DNA from: Hohaiivirga grylli
GTDB lineage: Bacteria; Pseudomonadota; Alphaproteobacteria; Rhizobiales; Beijerinckiaceae
Direction of reading: 5' to 3'
Length of the DNA stretch: 64,000 nt
NCBI RefSeq assembly: GCF_039655745.1
Contig: NZ_JBBYXI010000003.1
Location: 124,001-188,000, forward strand
Numbering within the stretch: position 1 is the stretch's first letter; each line of letters begins with the position of its first letter. Made by a program: the position numbers and the translations under genes. Under the pieces are notes generated by a model. The model saw only the letters and a program-made list of their open reading frames with translations, was not told the origin of the DNA and ran no database searches. Positions 43,553-52,111 of this stretch are shown here, one piece after another.

Positions 43553-43579
43553 AAAAGCCCGGTAAACCGGGCTTTTTGT
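43551..43579. terminator. Bidirectional terminator between the GIY-YIG and TPR genes
   Basis: AAAAAAGCCCGG / CCGGGCTTTTT, 4-base loop, overlapping the end of the GIY-YIG stop codon. Confidence 0.87.
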
Positions 43580-43586
43580 TTCAGGA

Positions 43587-44435
43587 TCAGAAGAGGGATC
43601 CGATACCACCTGAGCCTTTTCGGGCAACAGCGTTGCCGCTGTCAATTGCAAGAGCCCGGGAGTAACTTTTCTGAGCTTCAGCTTTGTTACCCTGTTTTTC
43701 AAAGGCGACACCACGCCATGCCCATGCATCCGCCAGATTCTGGTTGGTGTTTAAAGCGGCATTGAAATCTTCAATAGCCTTGTCATAACGCTGGAGCTGC
43801 ACAAGGCTCTGGCCGCGTGCCAGATATGGCTGGGCAACGAATGGATTACGGTCGATAGCAGAATCAAAGTCATAGACAGCCTGCTGGTGCTGACCCATGC
43901 GCTGATAGACAAGTCCACGTGAATGATAGGCTTCAGCCGATTCTGGTGTCAGACGGATAGCGGCTGACAGATCGGCAAGGGCCGGTTGGAGATTTCCCTG
44001 AGCGCGATAGACATTGGCGCGGCCAATGTAAGCTGGTGCATAATTGGCGTTGGCCTGAATTGCCTGCGTGAAATCATTCATTGCCGCATCATTGCGTCCG
44101 CTTTGACGATAGGCGAGGGCCCGATTGGTATAAGCTGGCGCATTTTGTGGGTCGAGCTGAATAGCACGATTGAAGTCATTGATTGCATTCGAATAATTCC
44201 CGCTACGGGCATAAGCCGCACCACGGGTATTATAAGCGCCGGGATCGTTTGGATTACGGTTGATAACATCGGTTAGCGAGGAGATGTTAACGCTGCTGGC
44301 ACCTGAGCTGTCATTATCAACAACAGCATACTGCGGTCCGCTGTTAAAACTACCGCCACCACCACACGCTGCGAGTGATGCTGTCATTAAGAGAGTGCCC
44401 AAAGATAGCAGGCGTCGGGTATTTAACAGGCTCAC
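43587..44435 (-). CDS. TPR-repeat lipoprotein
   Basis: 282 residues. N-terminal lipoprotein signal with lipobox LAAC (RRLLSLGTLLMTASLAAC), a Gly/Ser linker (GGGGSFNSG), then about six tetratricopeptide repeats from residue 60 (NPNDPGAYNTRGAAYARSG, NYSNAINDFNRAIQLDPQN, ...) of the NlpI/TPR type; Asn- and Ala-rich. Likely a periplasmic scaffold anchored in the membrane. GTG 44435 with GAGGAG seven bases upstream is the start, not the ATG at 44465, which has none. rpsU lies upstream on the same strand. Confidence 0.87.
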   Translation of the reverse strand: MSLLNTRRLLSLGTLLMTASLAACGGGGSFNSGPQYAVVDNDSSGASSVNISSLTDVINRNPNDPGAYNTRGAAYARSGNYSNAINDFNRAIQLDPQNAPAYTNRALAYRQSGRNDAAMNDFTQAIQANANYAPAYIGRANVYRAQGNLQPALADLSAAIRLTPESAEAYHSRGLVYQRMGQHQQAVYDFDSAIDRNPFVAQPYLARGQSLVQLQRYDKAIEDFNAALNTNQNLADAWAWRGVAFEKQGNKAEAQKSYSRALAIDSGNAVARKGSGGIGSLF

Positions 44436-44513
44436 CGTGTATCTCCTCAAGTCAGTCCGGTGCATTTATAACTTCCAATTCTGCCCAGAAATGATCTGGA
44501 TAATAAACAGAAA

Positions 44514-44542
44514 CAGCGCCTATGCTTTTCAGCAAGGCGCTG
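44514..44542 (-). terminator. Terminator after rpsU
   Basis: CAGCGCCT / AGGCGCTG stem, then GTTTCTGTTTATT on the minus strand, between rpsU and the TPR gene. Confidence 0.6.
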
Positions 44543-44600
44543 GCATTGGATAGCTATTTACGCCACTAAACTTAAAGAATGTTTAGCGCCGGCTATCTTA

Positions 44601-44828
44601 TTAACGAGAACGTGGCTTGGAAGGCAGCAGGCCTTCGCGCTGCATGCGCTTACGAACCAGCTTGCGTGCACGACGCACAGCTTCAGCCTTCTCGCGAGCC
44701 TTCTTCACAGAAGGCTTCTCGTAGTGGCCACGGAGCTTCATTTCACGGAAGATGCCTTCACGCTGCATCTTCTTTTTCAGAGCGCGGAGCGCCTGATCGA
44801 CATTATTTTCCCGGACAAGAACCTGCAC
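44601..44828 (-). CDS. rpsU: 30S ribosomal protein S21
   Basis: 75 residues, very basic, beginning MQVLVRENNVDQALRALKKK and with YEKPSVKKAREKAEAVRRARKLVRK. S21 acts in translation initiation in the 30S platform. Start codon is GTG at 44828 with GAGG upstream. The purK terminator sits just upstream, so rpsU has its own promoter. Confidence 0.95.
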   Translation of the reverse strand: MQVLVRENNVDQALRALKKKMQREGIFREMKLRGHYEKPSVKKAREKAEAVRRARKLVRKRMQREGLLPSKPRSR

Positions 44829-44859
44829 GCGAGCCTCGTAATTCCGCTAATCAAACCAT

Positions 44860-44891
44860 AAGAAGAAATAAGACGCGAAAGGTTTCGCGTC
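44860..44891 (-). terminator. Terminator after purEK
   Basis: GACGCGAAA / TTTCGCGTC with a 2-base loop, followed by TTATTTCTT on the minus strand; about 100 bp beyond the purK stop. Confidence 0.7.
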
Positions 44892-44991
44892 TCACCAATA
44901 GGGAGTTCCTAACAGATGGTTTCTCCCTTGTCTAGAGGATTTTCCCTTTGTGGAGAAAGGAAAGTGACTCTTTTTTATGAATCTTTATTTC

Positions 44992-46098
44992 TCACTGGGC
45001 CATTTTATCTGGAAAGACCCATGTTACATGCCCCATCTTACGACCTTCACGGGCTTCTTCTTTACCGTAAAGATGCAGGTGGGCCTGTTCATCTGTAACG
45101 ATTTCAAGCCAGTCATTGATGTCATGACCAATGAGATTCCGCATCTTAATGCGTCCGGTTCTTTGTGTCTGTCCCAGAGGCCAGTTACAGATCGCACGGA
45201 TGTGTTGTGCAAATTGTGATGTTACAGCACCTTCAATTGTCCAGTGTCCCGAGTTGTGAACACGTGGCGCAATTTCATTTACGACAAGCTTTTCTTTGCC
45301 CTTATCTTCGACCAGAAACATTTCAACTGCGAGTGTACCGACATAATCAAGTGCATTCGCAAGGCGTTGAGCGATAGATATGGCCTGTATCTCTGTTTCT
45401 GCTTTTACATTTGCAGGGAGGCGCGTGATATCCAGAATATGATTCTTGTGTTCATTTACGCAGAGATCAAAAGAAGAAAAAGCCCCAGAAAGGTTTCTGG
45501 TCGCAATGACAGAGACTTCTTCACGAAAAGGAACAAACCCTTCCAGAATACAGACGGCACTATCAGCCAGTTTTCGTGCAGCAGGAATATCCGCCTCTGT
45601 GCGAATAATAATCTGTCCTTTTCCATCATAGCCAAAGCGTGTTGTTTTCAGGACAGCAGGAAGGCCAATTTGAGTAATGGCATCATCAAGGGCTCCCGAA
45701 TCGGGAACCGCAATAAAAGGTGCTGTCTCAATGCCAAGACTGGAAATGAATGTCTTTTCGCTAAGACGATCTTGTGTTGTGGAAAGTGCTTCTGCATTTG
45801 GATGCAGAGGTTTCATGTTGCTGAGCAGGCTGACTGCGGCGGCTGGAATATTTTCAAATTCATAAGTGATAACATCTACAGCTGCTGCAAACTGCCGAAG
45901 CTTCTCTTCGTCTTCATAGCTTGCACATGTATGGGCAGCTGAAACTTCAAATGCAGGAGAATTGGCCTCAGGGGCATAGATATGAACTTTCAGTCCGTAT
46001 TGACTGGCCGCAATCGCCAGCATTCGTGCAAGCTGCCCGCCGCCAACAATACCAATAGTTGAGCCCGGTGGGAGGATTGTTTCAGTTTCTGCGGCCAT
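44992..46098 (-). CDS. purK: 5-(carboxyamino)imidazole ribonucleotide synthase
   Basis: ATP-dependent carboxylation of AIR to N5-CAIR in purine synthesis. 368 residues of the ATP-grasp fold: N-terminal GIVGGGQLARMLAIAASQ, then VITYEFENIPAAAV, TTRFGYDGKGQIII and the metal-binding EIAPRVHNSGHWTIEGA. ATG 46098 lies 4 bp after the purE stop. An ATG 15 bp earlier is an alternative. Confidence 0.94.
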   Translation of the reverse strand: MAAETETILPPGSTIGIVGGGQLARMLAIAASQYGLKVHIYAPEANSPAFEVSAAHTCASYEDEEKLRQFAAAVDVITYEFENIPAAAVSLLSNMKPLHPNAEALSTTQDRLSEKTFISSLGIETAPFIAVPDSGALDDAITQIGLPAVLKTTRFGYDGKGQIIIRTEADIPAARKLADSAVCILEGFVPFREEVSVIATRNLSGAFSSFDLCVNEHKNHILDITRLPANVKAETEIQAISIAQRLANALDYVGTLAVEMFLVEDKGKEKLVVNEIAPRVHNSGHWTIEGAVTSQFAQHIRAICNWPLGQTQRTGRIKMRNLIGHDINDWLEIVTDEQAHLHLYGKEEAREGRKMGHVTWVFPDKMAQ

Positions 46099-46102
46099 TC
46101 TC

Positions 46103-46597
46103 TTATGCCTCATCAACTGGAAACTCAGCGACAGAAGCTGTCTGCTGATGGCGCCAATTATCAAGACGTGTTGCCAGTGCCTCGTCGTTTAACGCAAGGA
46201 TAGATATCGCCAGAAGCGCGGCGTTAACGGCACCGGCTTTACCAATCGCCAGTGTGCCGACCGGGATACCTGCTGGCATCTGAACGATGGAAAGGAGGCT
46301 GTCCTGGCCGGACAGGGCCTTTGATTGAACTGGAACTCCGAGAACGGGCAGGGGAGTCATGGCCGCTGTCATACCCGGTAAATGGGCAGCGCCTCCGGCT
46401 CCGGCAATGATAACCTGAAAACCTTCCTGCTTGGCAGTTGAAGCAAATTCATAAAGACGTCCAGGTGTTCGATGAGCGGAAACGATACGGGCATCATAAT
46501 CTACACCGAGTGTATCGAGAATATCTGCGGCATGCCGCATTGTCTCCCAATCAGACTGGCTTCCCATGATGATTGCTACAGGTGCCGTTTTTGCCAT
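46103..46597 (-). CDS. purE: N5-carboxyaminoimidazole ribonucleotide mutase
   Basis: Converts N5-CAIR to CAIR; partner of PurK. 164 residues: VAIIMGSQSDWETM with the substrate loop, the catalytic SAHRTPGRLYEF, GAGGAAHLPGM and PVGTLAIGKAGA. ATG 46597 with AAAGGA upstream is used, although the frame extends to 46660. purE-purK are a two-gene operon on the minus strand. Confidence 0.95.
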   Translation of the reverse strand: MAKTAPVAIIMGSQSDWETMRHAADILDTLGVDYDARIVSAHRTPGRLYEFASTAKQEGFQVIIAGAGGAAHLPGMTAAMTPLPVLGVPVQSKALSGQDSLLSIVQMPAGIPVGTLAIGKAGAVNAALLAISILALNDEALATRLDNWRHQQTASVAEFPVDEA

Positions 46598-46693
46598 ATC
46601 GTATCCTTTAGGGCTCATAGATACTGGGTTCGTTCCAACTGATGGAATATGCATACCCAAGATATAGCAGATAGACGATTGCGCCTTATCTGA

Positions 46694-46906
46694 TCAAGCA
46701 ATGATATCCGGAGTGAGCATGTTCTCGAGTTTTTTGATCCTGTCTTTCAGAGCAAGCTTGCGCTTTTTTAATCTCTGGAGCTGTAGCTGATCAGAATCCG
46801 TTTTATCTATCAATGCGGCAATCGCCACATCAAGATCATTGTGTTCCTGTTTCAGGCCATTTAACTCACGCGTGATTTGGGAGATTTCTTCCAGGCTCGG
46901 AGACAC
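46694..46906 (-). CDS. YdcH/DUF465 family small coiled-coil protein (copy A)
   Basis: 70 residues, mostly helical: LEEISQITRELNGLKQEHNDL and LQLQRLKKRKLALKDRIKKLEN, the second matching the K-K-x-x-L-x-L-K-D-x-I core of DUF465/YdcH. Function unknown; a small cytosolic dimer or hairpin. GTG at 46906, preceded by AGGTG, is the likely start. It stands divergent from a second member 303 bp away. Confidence 0.75.
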   Translation of the reverse strand: MSPSLEEISQITRELNGLKQEHNDLDVAIAALIDKTDSDQLQLQRLKKRKLALKDRIKKLENMLTPDIIA

Positions 46907-47209
46907 AATGACACCTATTCGTCTGTTGTGGAGATATCCTGAAAAGAAAATCAGAAAATCTCTCCCCTTTGCTGCTAGTCGCAAATTCGTCAGATGACAA
47001 GTATTTTATGGTGTAAGAGTTTAATGCATAGCTGCTCAAGATTATATGAACTGAGTGCAGTTTAATTATCTTCGACAGACGATAAAAGTTGTGGCACACT
47101 CACATTGTATCTGCTGATAGGCAGATTTGGCAGCAATAAGTGGATAAGGTTTTCAGGGGAAATTCTGAAGGATCAAGAGCCACTTATCTATTTCAGGAGG
47201 AGAGAGCAT
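46907..47209. other. Intergenic region between the two divergent DUF465 genes
   Basis: 303 bp with no convincing gene. It contains AT-rich stretches suited to two divergent promoters and, at the right end, the excellent ribosome-binding site AGGAGG of copy B. I see no strong inverted repeat. Confidence 0.5.
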
Positions 47210-47389
47210 ATGTCGCTTCAAAATCACCTGGCAGAGCTGGAACGGAAACATCAGGCGCTCGAACGTGAAATCGAACAGGCTCAGGCACACGCATCAACAG
47301 ATGACCTTGATGTTGCAGAACTTAAGCGAAAGAAGCTCTTGCTTAAGGATGAAATAGAGAAGCTGAAAGTTAGCGAACTTCAAAACTGA
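47210..47389 (+). CDS. YdcH/DUF465 family small coiled-coil protein (copy B)
   Basis: 59 residues, beginning MSLQNHLAELERKHQALER and with LDVAELKRKKLLLKDEIEKL; strongly helical. Shares the basic KRKKLxLKDxIxKL core with copy A on the opposite strand, so the pair probably comes from an old duplication. ATG 47210 has AGGAGGAG upstream. Function unknown. Confidence 0.85.
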   Translation: MSLQNHLAELERKHQALEREIEQAQAHASTDDLDVAELKRKKLLLKDEIEKLKVSELQN

Positions 47390-47398
47390 GATAATGAT

Positions 47399-47430
47399 AA
47401 GCCGTTACTGTCTAAGTAGCGGCTTTTTTA
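47399..47430 (+). terminator. Terminator after DUF465 copy B
   Basis: AAGCCG-TACT / AGTA-CGGCTT hairpin followed by TTTTT, 10 bp after the stop. Confidence 0.75.
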
Positions 47431-47432
47431 TA

Positions 47433-47464
47433 TAAAAACGCCTGATTGGTGGCAATCAGGCGTT
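47433..47464 (-). terminator. Terminator after the DUF1013 gene
   Basis: Perfect 11-bp stem AACGCCTGATT / AATCAGGCGTT with a 5-base loop; the minus strand continues with TTTTTAT. Confidence 0.8.
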
Positions 47465-47490
47465 GGTATCTCATATTCTTCAGGGAAGAC

Positions 47491-48204
47491 TTATAGGTCC
47501 TCGTCTTCCTCTGTGTCATCGCGTTTGAGTGTCTTCAGTTTTGCGAAGACGCTCTCAACGTCAATAGCATCATCGTCAGATTTGCTCTGAGGCTCTTCTG
47601 GGACGTAATCTGCTGAAGTTGACAGTTCTGCCGGTATCAGTGTTGCACCACCTGCATCAGGCATAACAGCTGGACGATCTTTTTCTGAGCGCTGAACTTC
47701 AAAATCAAGATCAATCTGAGAGCAGAGGCCAAGGGTGACCGGGTCCATCGGTGCCAGATTCGCTGTATTCCAGTGGGTCCGTTCACGAACCTGCTGAATT
47801 GTATTCTTGGTTGTGCCGACAAGACGCATAATCTGGGCATCTTTCAGCTCTGGATGGTTACGAACCAGCCAAAGAATAGCATTTGGGCGATCCTGACGAC
47901 GGGAAACAGGGGTATAACGTGGACCACGTTTGACACGACGGTTTTCTGGAAGCTTGACCTTCCGCTCTGCCATCTTGAGCTTGTGGTTTGGGTCGTTCTG
48001 GGCCAGATCAATTTCATCGCGGGTCAGCTGTCCCGTGATGATCGGGTCCATCCCCTTAATTCCCGAGGCGACTTCGCCATCTGCAATGCCCTTGACTTCC
48101 AGCGGATGCAGCTTGCAAAATTCTGCAATCTGATCAAAGGACAGCGATGTATTCTCGACGAGCCATACGGCTGTTGCCTTTGGCATCAATGGTCCTTGGG
48201 ACAT
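47491..48204 (-). CDS. DUF1013 family protein (helix-turn-helix-like, alphaproteobacterial)
   Basis: 237 residues. The N-terminal half (PKATAVWLVENTSLSFDQIAEFC, LEVKGIADGEVASGIKGMDPI) resembles an HTH-type segment, and a second one is seen around NAILWLVRNHPELKDAQIMRLVGTTKNTIQQVRER; the C-terminus is acidic and ends DTEEDEDL. This is the DUF1013 family, conserved in alphaproteobacteria and thought to be a DNA-binding cell-cycle/transcription factor; its role is not established. ATG 48204 has a perfect AGGAGG, so the longer frame from 48291 is rejected. Confidence 0.87.
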   Translation of the reverse strand: MSQGPLMPKATAVWLVENTSLSFDQIAEFCKLHPLEVKGIADGEVASGIKGMDPIITGQLTRDEIDLAQNDPNHKLKMAERKVKLPENRRVKRGPRYTPVSRRQDRPNAILWLVRNHPELKDAQIMRLVGTTKNTIQQVRERTHWNTANLAPMDPVTLGLCSQIDLDFEVQRSEKDRPAVMPDAGGATLIPAELSTSADYVPEEPQSKSDDDAIDVESVFAKLKTLKRDDTEEDEDL

Positions 48205-48441
48205 TTGAACCTCCTGGGTTCTGTACTGCATCAATGCAATACAAATAAAGAATTCCTGTTCTCTGACCCGCTCTTCTTCAGGTCGGAGCATCTCTTCTCA
48301 CGATGTGAGGGAAACACCGGCAATATAATTGCGTGAAACTCAGAAGGCAATTCATTTAATTCTGTCGTGATGTGGAAAGTTGGTGAATGCGTATAAAGAG
48401 ACTATCATATTGTGCCGTTGAAGTTCCGTTAGGAGGATAGA

Positions 48442-48639
48442 ATGTCATTTGATCCTTTTGATGATGCGCCTGTTTCCCGCTCCTCTGCCCATGAAATCGG
48501 GCAGGATCTTTCATCTCTTTCTGTTTTTGAGCTTGAGGAAAGAGTGGAGATACTCAAGAGAGAAATTCTGCGCCTTGAGCTGGCTGTCGAACAGAAAAAA
48601 CTGAACCAAGCAGCTGCTGATTCCTTCTTTAAAAAATAA
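48442..48639 (+). CDS. DUF1192 family small protein
   Basis: 65 residues with the family features: an acidic start FDPFDDAP, then LSSLSVFELEERVEILKREILRLE, a helical heptad-like stretch. DUF1192 proteins are short alphaproteobacterial proteins of unknown function. ATG 48442 follows AGGAGG. Just downstream lies a 16-bp palindrome. Confidence 0.88.
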   Translation: MSFDPFDDAPVSRSSAHEIGQDLSSLSVFELEERVEILKREILRLELAVEQKKLNQAAADSFFKK

Positions 48640-48670
48640 AGATTTTTTATCGGGATTCCTTAAATTCAAG

Positions 48671-48708
48671 TTCTATACATGAATAAAATATCTTATTCAT
48701 GTATAGAA
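48671..48708. repeat. Perfect 16-bp inverted repeat upstream of the autotransporter
   Basis: TTCTATACATGAATAA (48671-48686) and TTATTCATGTATAGAA (48693-48708) are exact complements separated by AATATC. The dyad lies 32 bp after the DUF1192 stop and 152 bp before the autotransporter ATG, inside a very AT-rich 220-bp gap. It has no T run of a classical terminator, so it may be an operator or an RNA hairpin. Confidence 0.75.
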
Positions 48709-48859
48709 TTAAGGATTTATTCATTAATTAATTTATGTAATTAAATAATAAAATTATAATAATAATGTATATATATTATATTATATTTATGTTGAGAATT
48801 TTTACTTTTTGATTTAATGAAAAAATTATTTTTCAATATGAGTATTGCTAGGGGGTTCT

Positions 48860-51800
48860 ATGTTTTTTTCAAAATTTCGTATGAATACAGCCTTAACTGT
48901 TCTTGTTACTGCCAATTTAATAAGTATTATTCCTGCCAATACCCAAACAATAATCATTGAAAATGAAGACGTTATTGTCCCGAGCGGGAGCTATCCATCT
49001 CCATGGACAATTCCAAGTGCACTTGTTGTTGGAGATTCTGGTTCTGCAACTCTGACAATTGAAAACGGTGCAGTTGTTTCTGTCGGAAATGCACTCATTG
49101 TTGCACAAGAAGCTGCCTCGTCAGGTATTGTAACAGTTTCTGGGAATGGCTCATCCCTGCACACGAGCGACACACAGACTATAGGTGGGAAAGGGGGAGG
49201 ACGACTGGATATTCTGAACGGTGGTCAGGTCACTTCAGATGCATCGGTTTATGTCGGCGGTAACCTTATCTCGAAAGCACTCAGCCCGGCGTATGCAAAT
49301 GTTGACGGTGTGAACTCCCTTTGGGAGTCCGGAGGACATGTTATCGTTGGTGTGATGGGAACCGGGACACTGAATGTCACAAATGGTGGTGTGGTTAAAA
49401 GCGGACTTAGTTCCTATTTGGGATTCAATGATGGAACGAGTGGTACTGTAAATGTCACAGGCTCTGGTTCTTCTTTTAATAGCGGGGCTGAGCTTTTCGT
49501 CGGCTATAGTGATGGTTCTACTGCTAATCTGGTTGTTTCTGACGGGGGTCATGTCAGCAGTACGCGCGGTTATATAGGATATTATGAAGGTGCGAAGGGT
49601 ACTGTCCGGTTAACGGATGCTGGGACCAGATGGGATGTTAATGGTAGTGATGGTTCACTCTGGAGCGGTGCTCAAGGTAACGGCACACTTATCGTCGAAA
49701 ACGGAGCTCAGGTAACAGCGACATCATATGGTGTGATCGGTTATCTGACAACTGGTCAGGGACTGTATCATATAACAGGAAATAACTCATCTCTTAGGAC
49801 TGATGGGGACCTCTATGTCGGATATTTCGGTATTGGTGTAGCCAGGGTTGAGGATGGTGCCGTTCTGGAAACCGGTCGCCATGTTAACATTGGCATGGGT
49901 ACAACAGGGCAGGGAACTGCTGTTATTTCAGGTCTGGGTTCACAGTGGAATATTACAGGAACGATGAATATCGGTGCTGCAGGCTCTGGTACGCTTATTG
50001 CCACAGAAGGAGGTTATATCAGCGCAGGTAGGGTCACAATTGCCCGGGATAGTACCGCAACAGGCCACCTTATTATCGGTGCTGAAGAGGGACAGGCTGC
50101 GGTTGCTCCCGGTAATCTGGATACGGCTACGGTTGCCTTCGGAAATGGCAATGGAGATATCGTTTTCAACCATACTGACTTGACAGGTAATTATGTTTTT
50201 GCACCAGCTGTTTCCGGTACAGGGAAGGTTGCGTCATATGCAGGCATAACTGAATTTCACGGCCAGAGTACCTATTCCGGAGCAACGGTAATCCATGGGG
50301 GCACTCTGAAGGCAGGTGTTGTTAATGCGTTCAGTGCCAGCTCTGACTATACGGTGAATGCTGCTGGTACTCTTGATCTGAATAATTTCAGTCAGGATGT
50401 TCTCAGTCTTTCCAATGCAGGTACCGTCTCTTTTGGTAATTTACCCGGTACAATACTGCAAACAGAAAACTACACTGGTAATGGCAGTACCCTGATACTG
50501 AGTACTATCCTTGGTAATGATCAGTCTTTGTCTGATAAACTGGTTATCAATGGTGGTCGTGCTGATGGATCAAGCTTTGTTACCATCATTAATGCCGGTG
50601 GTCTGGGAGCACAGACTGTCGCTGATGGTATTATGATTATTGAAGCCATAAATGGGGCGACCACAGCTGCTAATGCCTTCAGTCTTAGTGGCCGTGTAGC
50701 GGCAGGTGCTTTTGAGTATAGTCTGTATCAGGGTGGGAATATTGCAGCTGGTGGCAACTCCAATGATCAGAACTGGTATCTGCGCAGCACGATACAGGTC
50801 GTTGATACTGATGGGAGGCCCTTAGTTACCGATTCCGGAAGCACAACTGCAACTGTTATTGAGGTACCTAATTACCGTCCTGAAGTTGCTATGGTTGCAT
50901 CGTTTGCGCCCCTGGCATTGGAATACGGTTATGCGCTGCTTGATACCCTTCATGAGCGTATTGGTGAAACATACCAGCGACCTCTCAAATCTGTCACGAA
51001 GGACTATTACATTACCGACCAGCTTGGCAGACGTCAGTCTGTGAAGGTTATGCCACAGATAGAGGATAATACTGAGGCCTGGTTTGGAGGAGCGTGGGCA
51101 CGCTTGATCGGTAACCGTGGTCTTCATCAGCCTGATAATTTTATGCGTCGTGGTCCGAATTTTGACTATACATTTGCTGCTCTACAGGTTGGCATTGATG
51201 TTTATGCCCGTGAGCAGTCAGACGGAACGCTCGATAAGACAGGGATCTATGTTGCCTATGGTCAGATTACATCCAATGTGAAAGGCCAGACCGGTGGTAA
51301 AGCCGGTAAAGTTGATATGGATGCCTATACGGTTGGTGGTTACTGGACCCATTTCTCGCCGCAAGGGTGGTATACGGACGCCGTGGTTCAGGGAACATGG
51401 TATTCAACGGATGCCAGATCAGTATACGGGCAGAAGATCAAACCTGACGGCTTCGGTATTCTGGCCTCTCTGGAAGGTGGTTATTCCTATAAACTGTCTA
51501 ATGGCTGGGTAATTGAACCACAGGCCCAGATTGCTTATCAGAATATCTCCTTTGACAAGATGGTAGATGCCTATGGCCGTTTCAGTATCTCGGATACCGA
51601 GAGCTTACGCGGGCGTCTGGGTGTACGTCTTGCGAGAAGCTGGGCATTGGAAGATAAGGAAAACCCGCGCAAAATCATGACATGGCTGAGAGCCAATATC
51701 TGGCATGAGTTTATGGGGGATTCTACAACGACAGCTTATAACTCGAATTACATTTATTCTGCCGCTATTCCGTCATCACTTGGCGGAACATGGGGAGAAA

Positions 51801-51931
51801 TTGGTGCGGGTATTTCCGGTCAGATCACAGAGAATATAGGCCTGTTTGGAACAGCTTCCTATAACAGGTCTCTGGATAACAAAGGCCGGGAAGCCTGGGA
51901 TGGAAGGCTTGGCGCGACCATCAGATGGTAA
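48860..51931 (+). CDS. Autotransporter (type Va) with beta-helix passenger
   Basis: 1,023 residues. Signal peptide (about 1-32, ending SIIPANTQT). The passenger (about 40-430) is made of degenerate units of the T5SS/PEP-CTERM-associated repeat kind, e.g. GTLNVTNGGVVKSG, GTVNVTGSGSSF and GTLIVENGAQVTA, each about 22-45 residues; then a PATR-like beta-strand unit with TYSGATVIHGGTLKAG near residue 470. The last 280 residues (from about 737, NTEAWFGGAWARL) form the 12-stranded barrel, ending GATIRW. Surface adhesin role is inferred. ATG 48860 follows AGGGGG; a TTG 15 bases upstream is possible. Confidence 0.92.
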   Translation: MFFSKFRMNTALTVLVTANLISIIPANTQTIIIENEDVIVPSGSYPSPWTIPSALVVGDSGSATLTIENGAVVSVGNALIVAQEAASSGIVTVSGNGSSLHTSDTQTIGGKGGGRLDILNGGQVTSDASVYVGGNLISKALSPAYANVDGVNSLWESGGHVIVGVMGTGTLNVTNGGVVKSGLSSYLGFNDGTSGTVNVTGSGSSFNSGAELFVGYSDGSTANLVVSDGGHVSSTRGYIGYYEGAKGTVRLTDAGTRWDVNGSDGSLWSGAQGNGTLIVENGAQVTATSYGVIGYLTTGQGLYHITGNNSSLRTDGDLYVGYFGIGVARVEDGAVLETGRHVNIGMGTTGQGTAVISGLGSQWNITGTMNIGAAGSGTLIATEGGYISAGRVTIARDSTATGHLIIGAEEGQAAVAPGNLDTATVAFGNGNGDIVFNHTDLTGNYVFAPAVSGTGKVASYAGITEFHGQSTYSGATVIHGGTLKAGVVNAFSASSDYTVNAAGTLDLNNFSQDVLSLSNAGTVSFGNLPGTILQTENYTGNGSTLILSTILGNDQSLSDKLVINGGRADGSSFVTIINAGGLGAQTVADGIMIIEAINGATTAANAFSLSGRVAAGAFEYSLYQGGNIAAGGNSNDQNWYLRSTIQVVDTDGRPLVTDSGSTTATVIEVPNYRPEVAMVASFAPLALEYGYALLDTLHERIGETYQRPLKSVTKDYYITDQLGRRQSVKVMPQIEDNTEAWFGGAWARLIGNRGLHQPDNFMRRGPNFDYTFAALQVGIDVYAREQSDGTLDKTGIYVAYGQITSNVKGQTGGKAGKVDMDAYTVGGYWTHFSPQGWYTDAVVQGTWYSTDARSVYGQKIKPDGFGILASLEGGYSYKLSNGWVIEPQAQIAYQNISFDKMVDAYGRFSISDTESLRGRLGVRLARSWALEDKENPRKIMTWLRANIWHEFMGDSTTTAYNSNYIYSAAIPSSLGGTWGEIGAGISGQITENIGLFGTASYNRSLDNKGREAWDGRLGATIRW

Positions 51932-51949
51932 GGGAATTCAGGTGATACA

Positions 51950-51984
51950 ACACCAGCGCTTACAGCTGAGCGCTGGTGTTTTTT
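51950..51984 (+). terminator. Terminator after the autotransporter
   Basis: ACACCAGCGCT / AGCGCTGGTGT (11 bp) with an 8-base loop and TTTTTT, 18 bp after the stop. Confidence 0.92.
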
Positions 51985-52111
51985 ATTACTTTCTAAGAAC
52001 GTTATCCACCTGGAGTCCGGATTTTAACCCTAATAAAGAGTTAAGGAAGCTTTTTGCCGAAAAGCTGAGTATTGTTTGCCATTATCGCCGCAGTGTCAGG
52101 AGTATCAGCGC

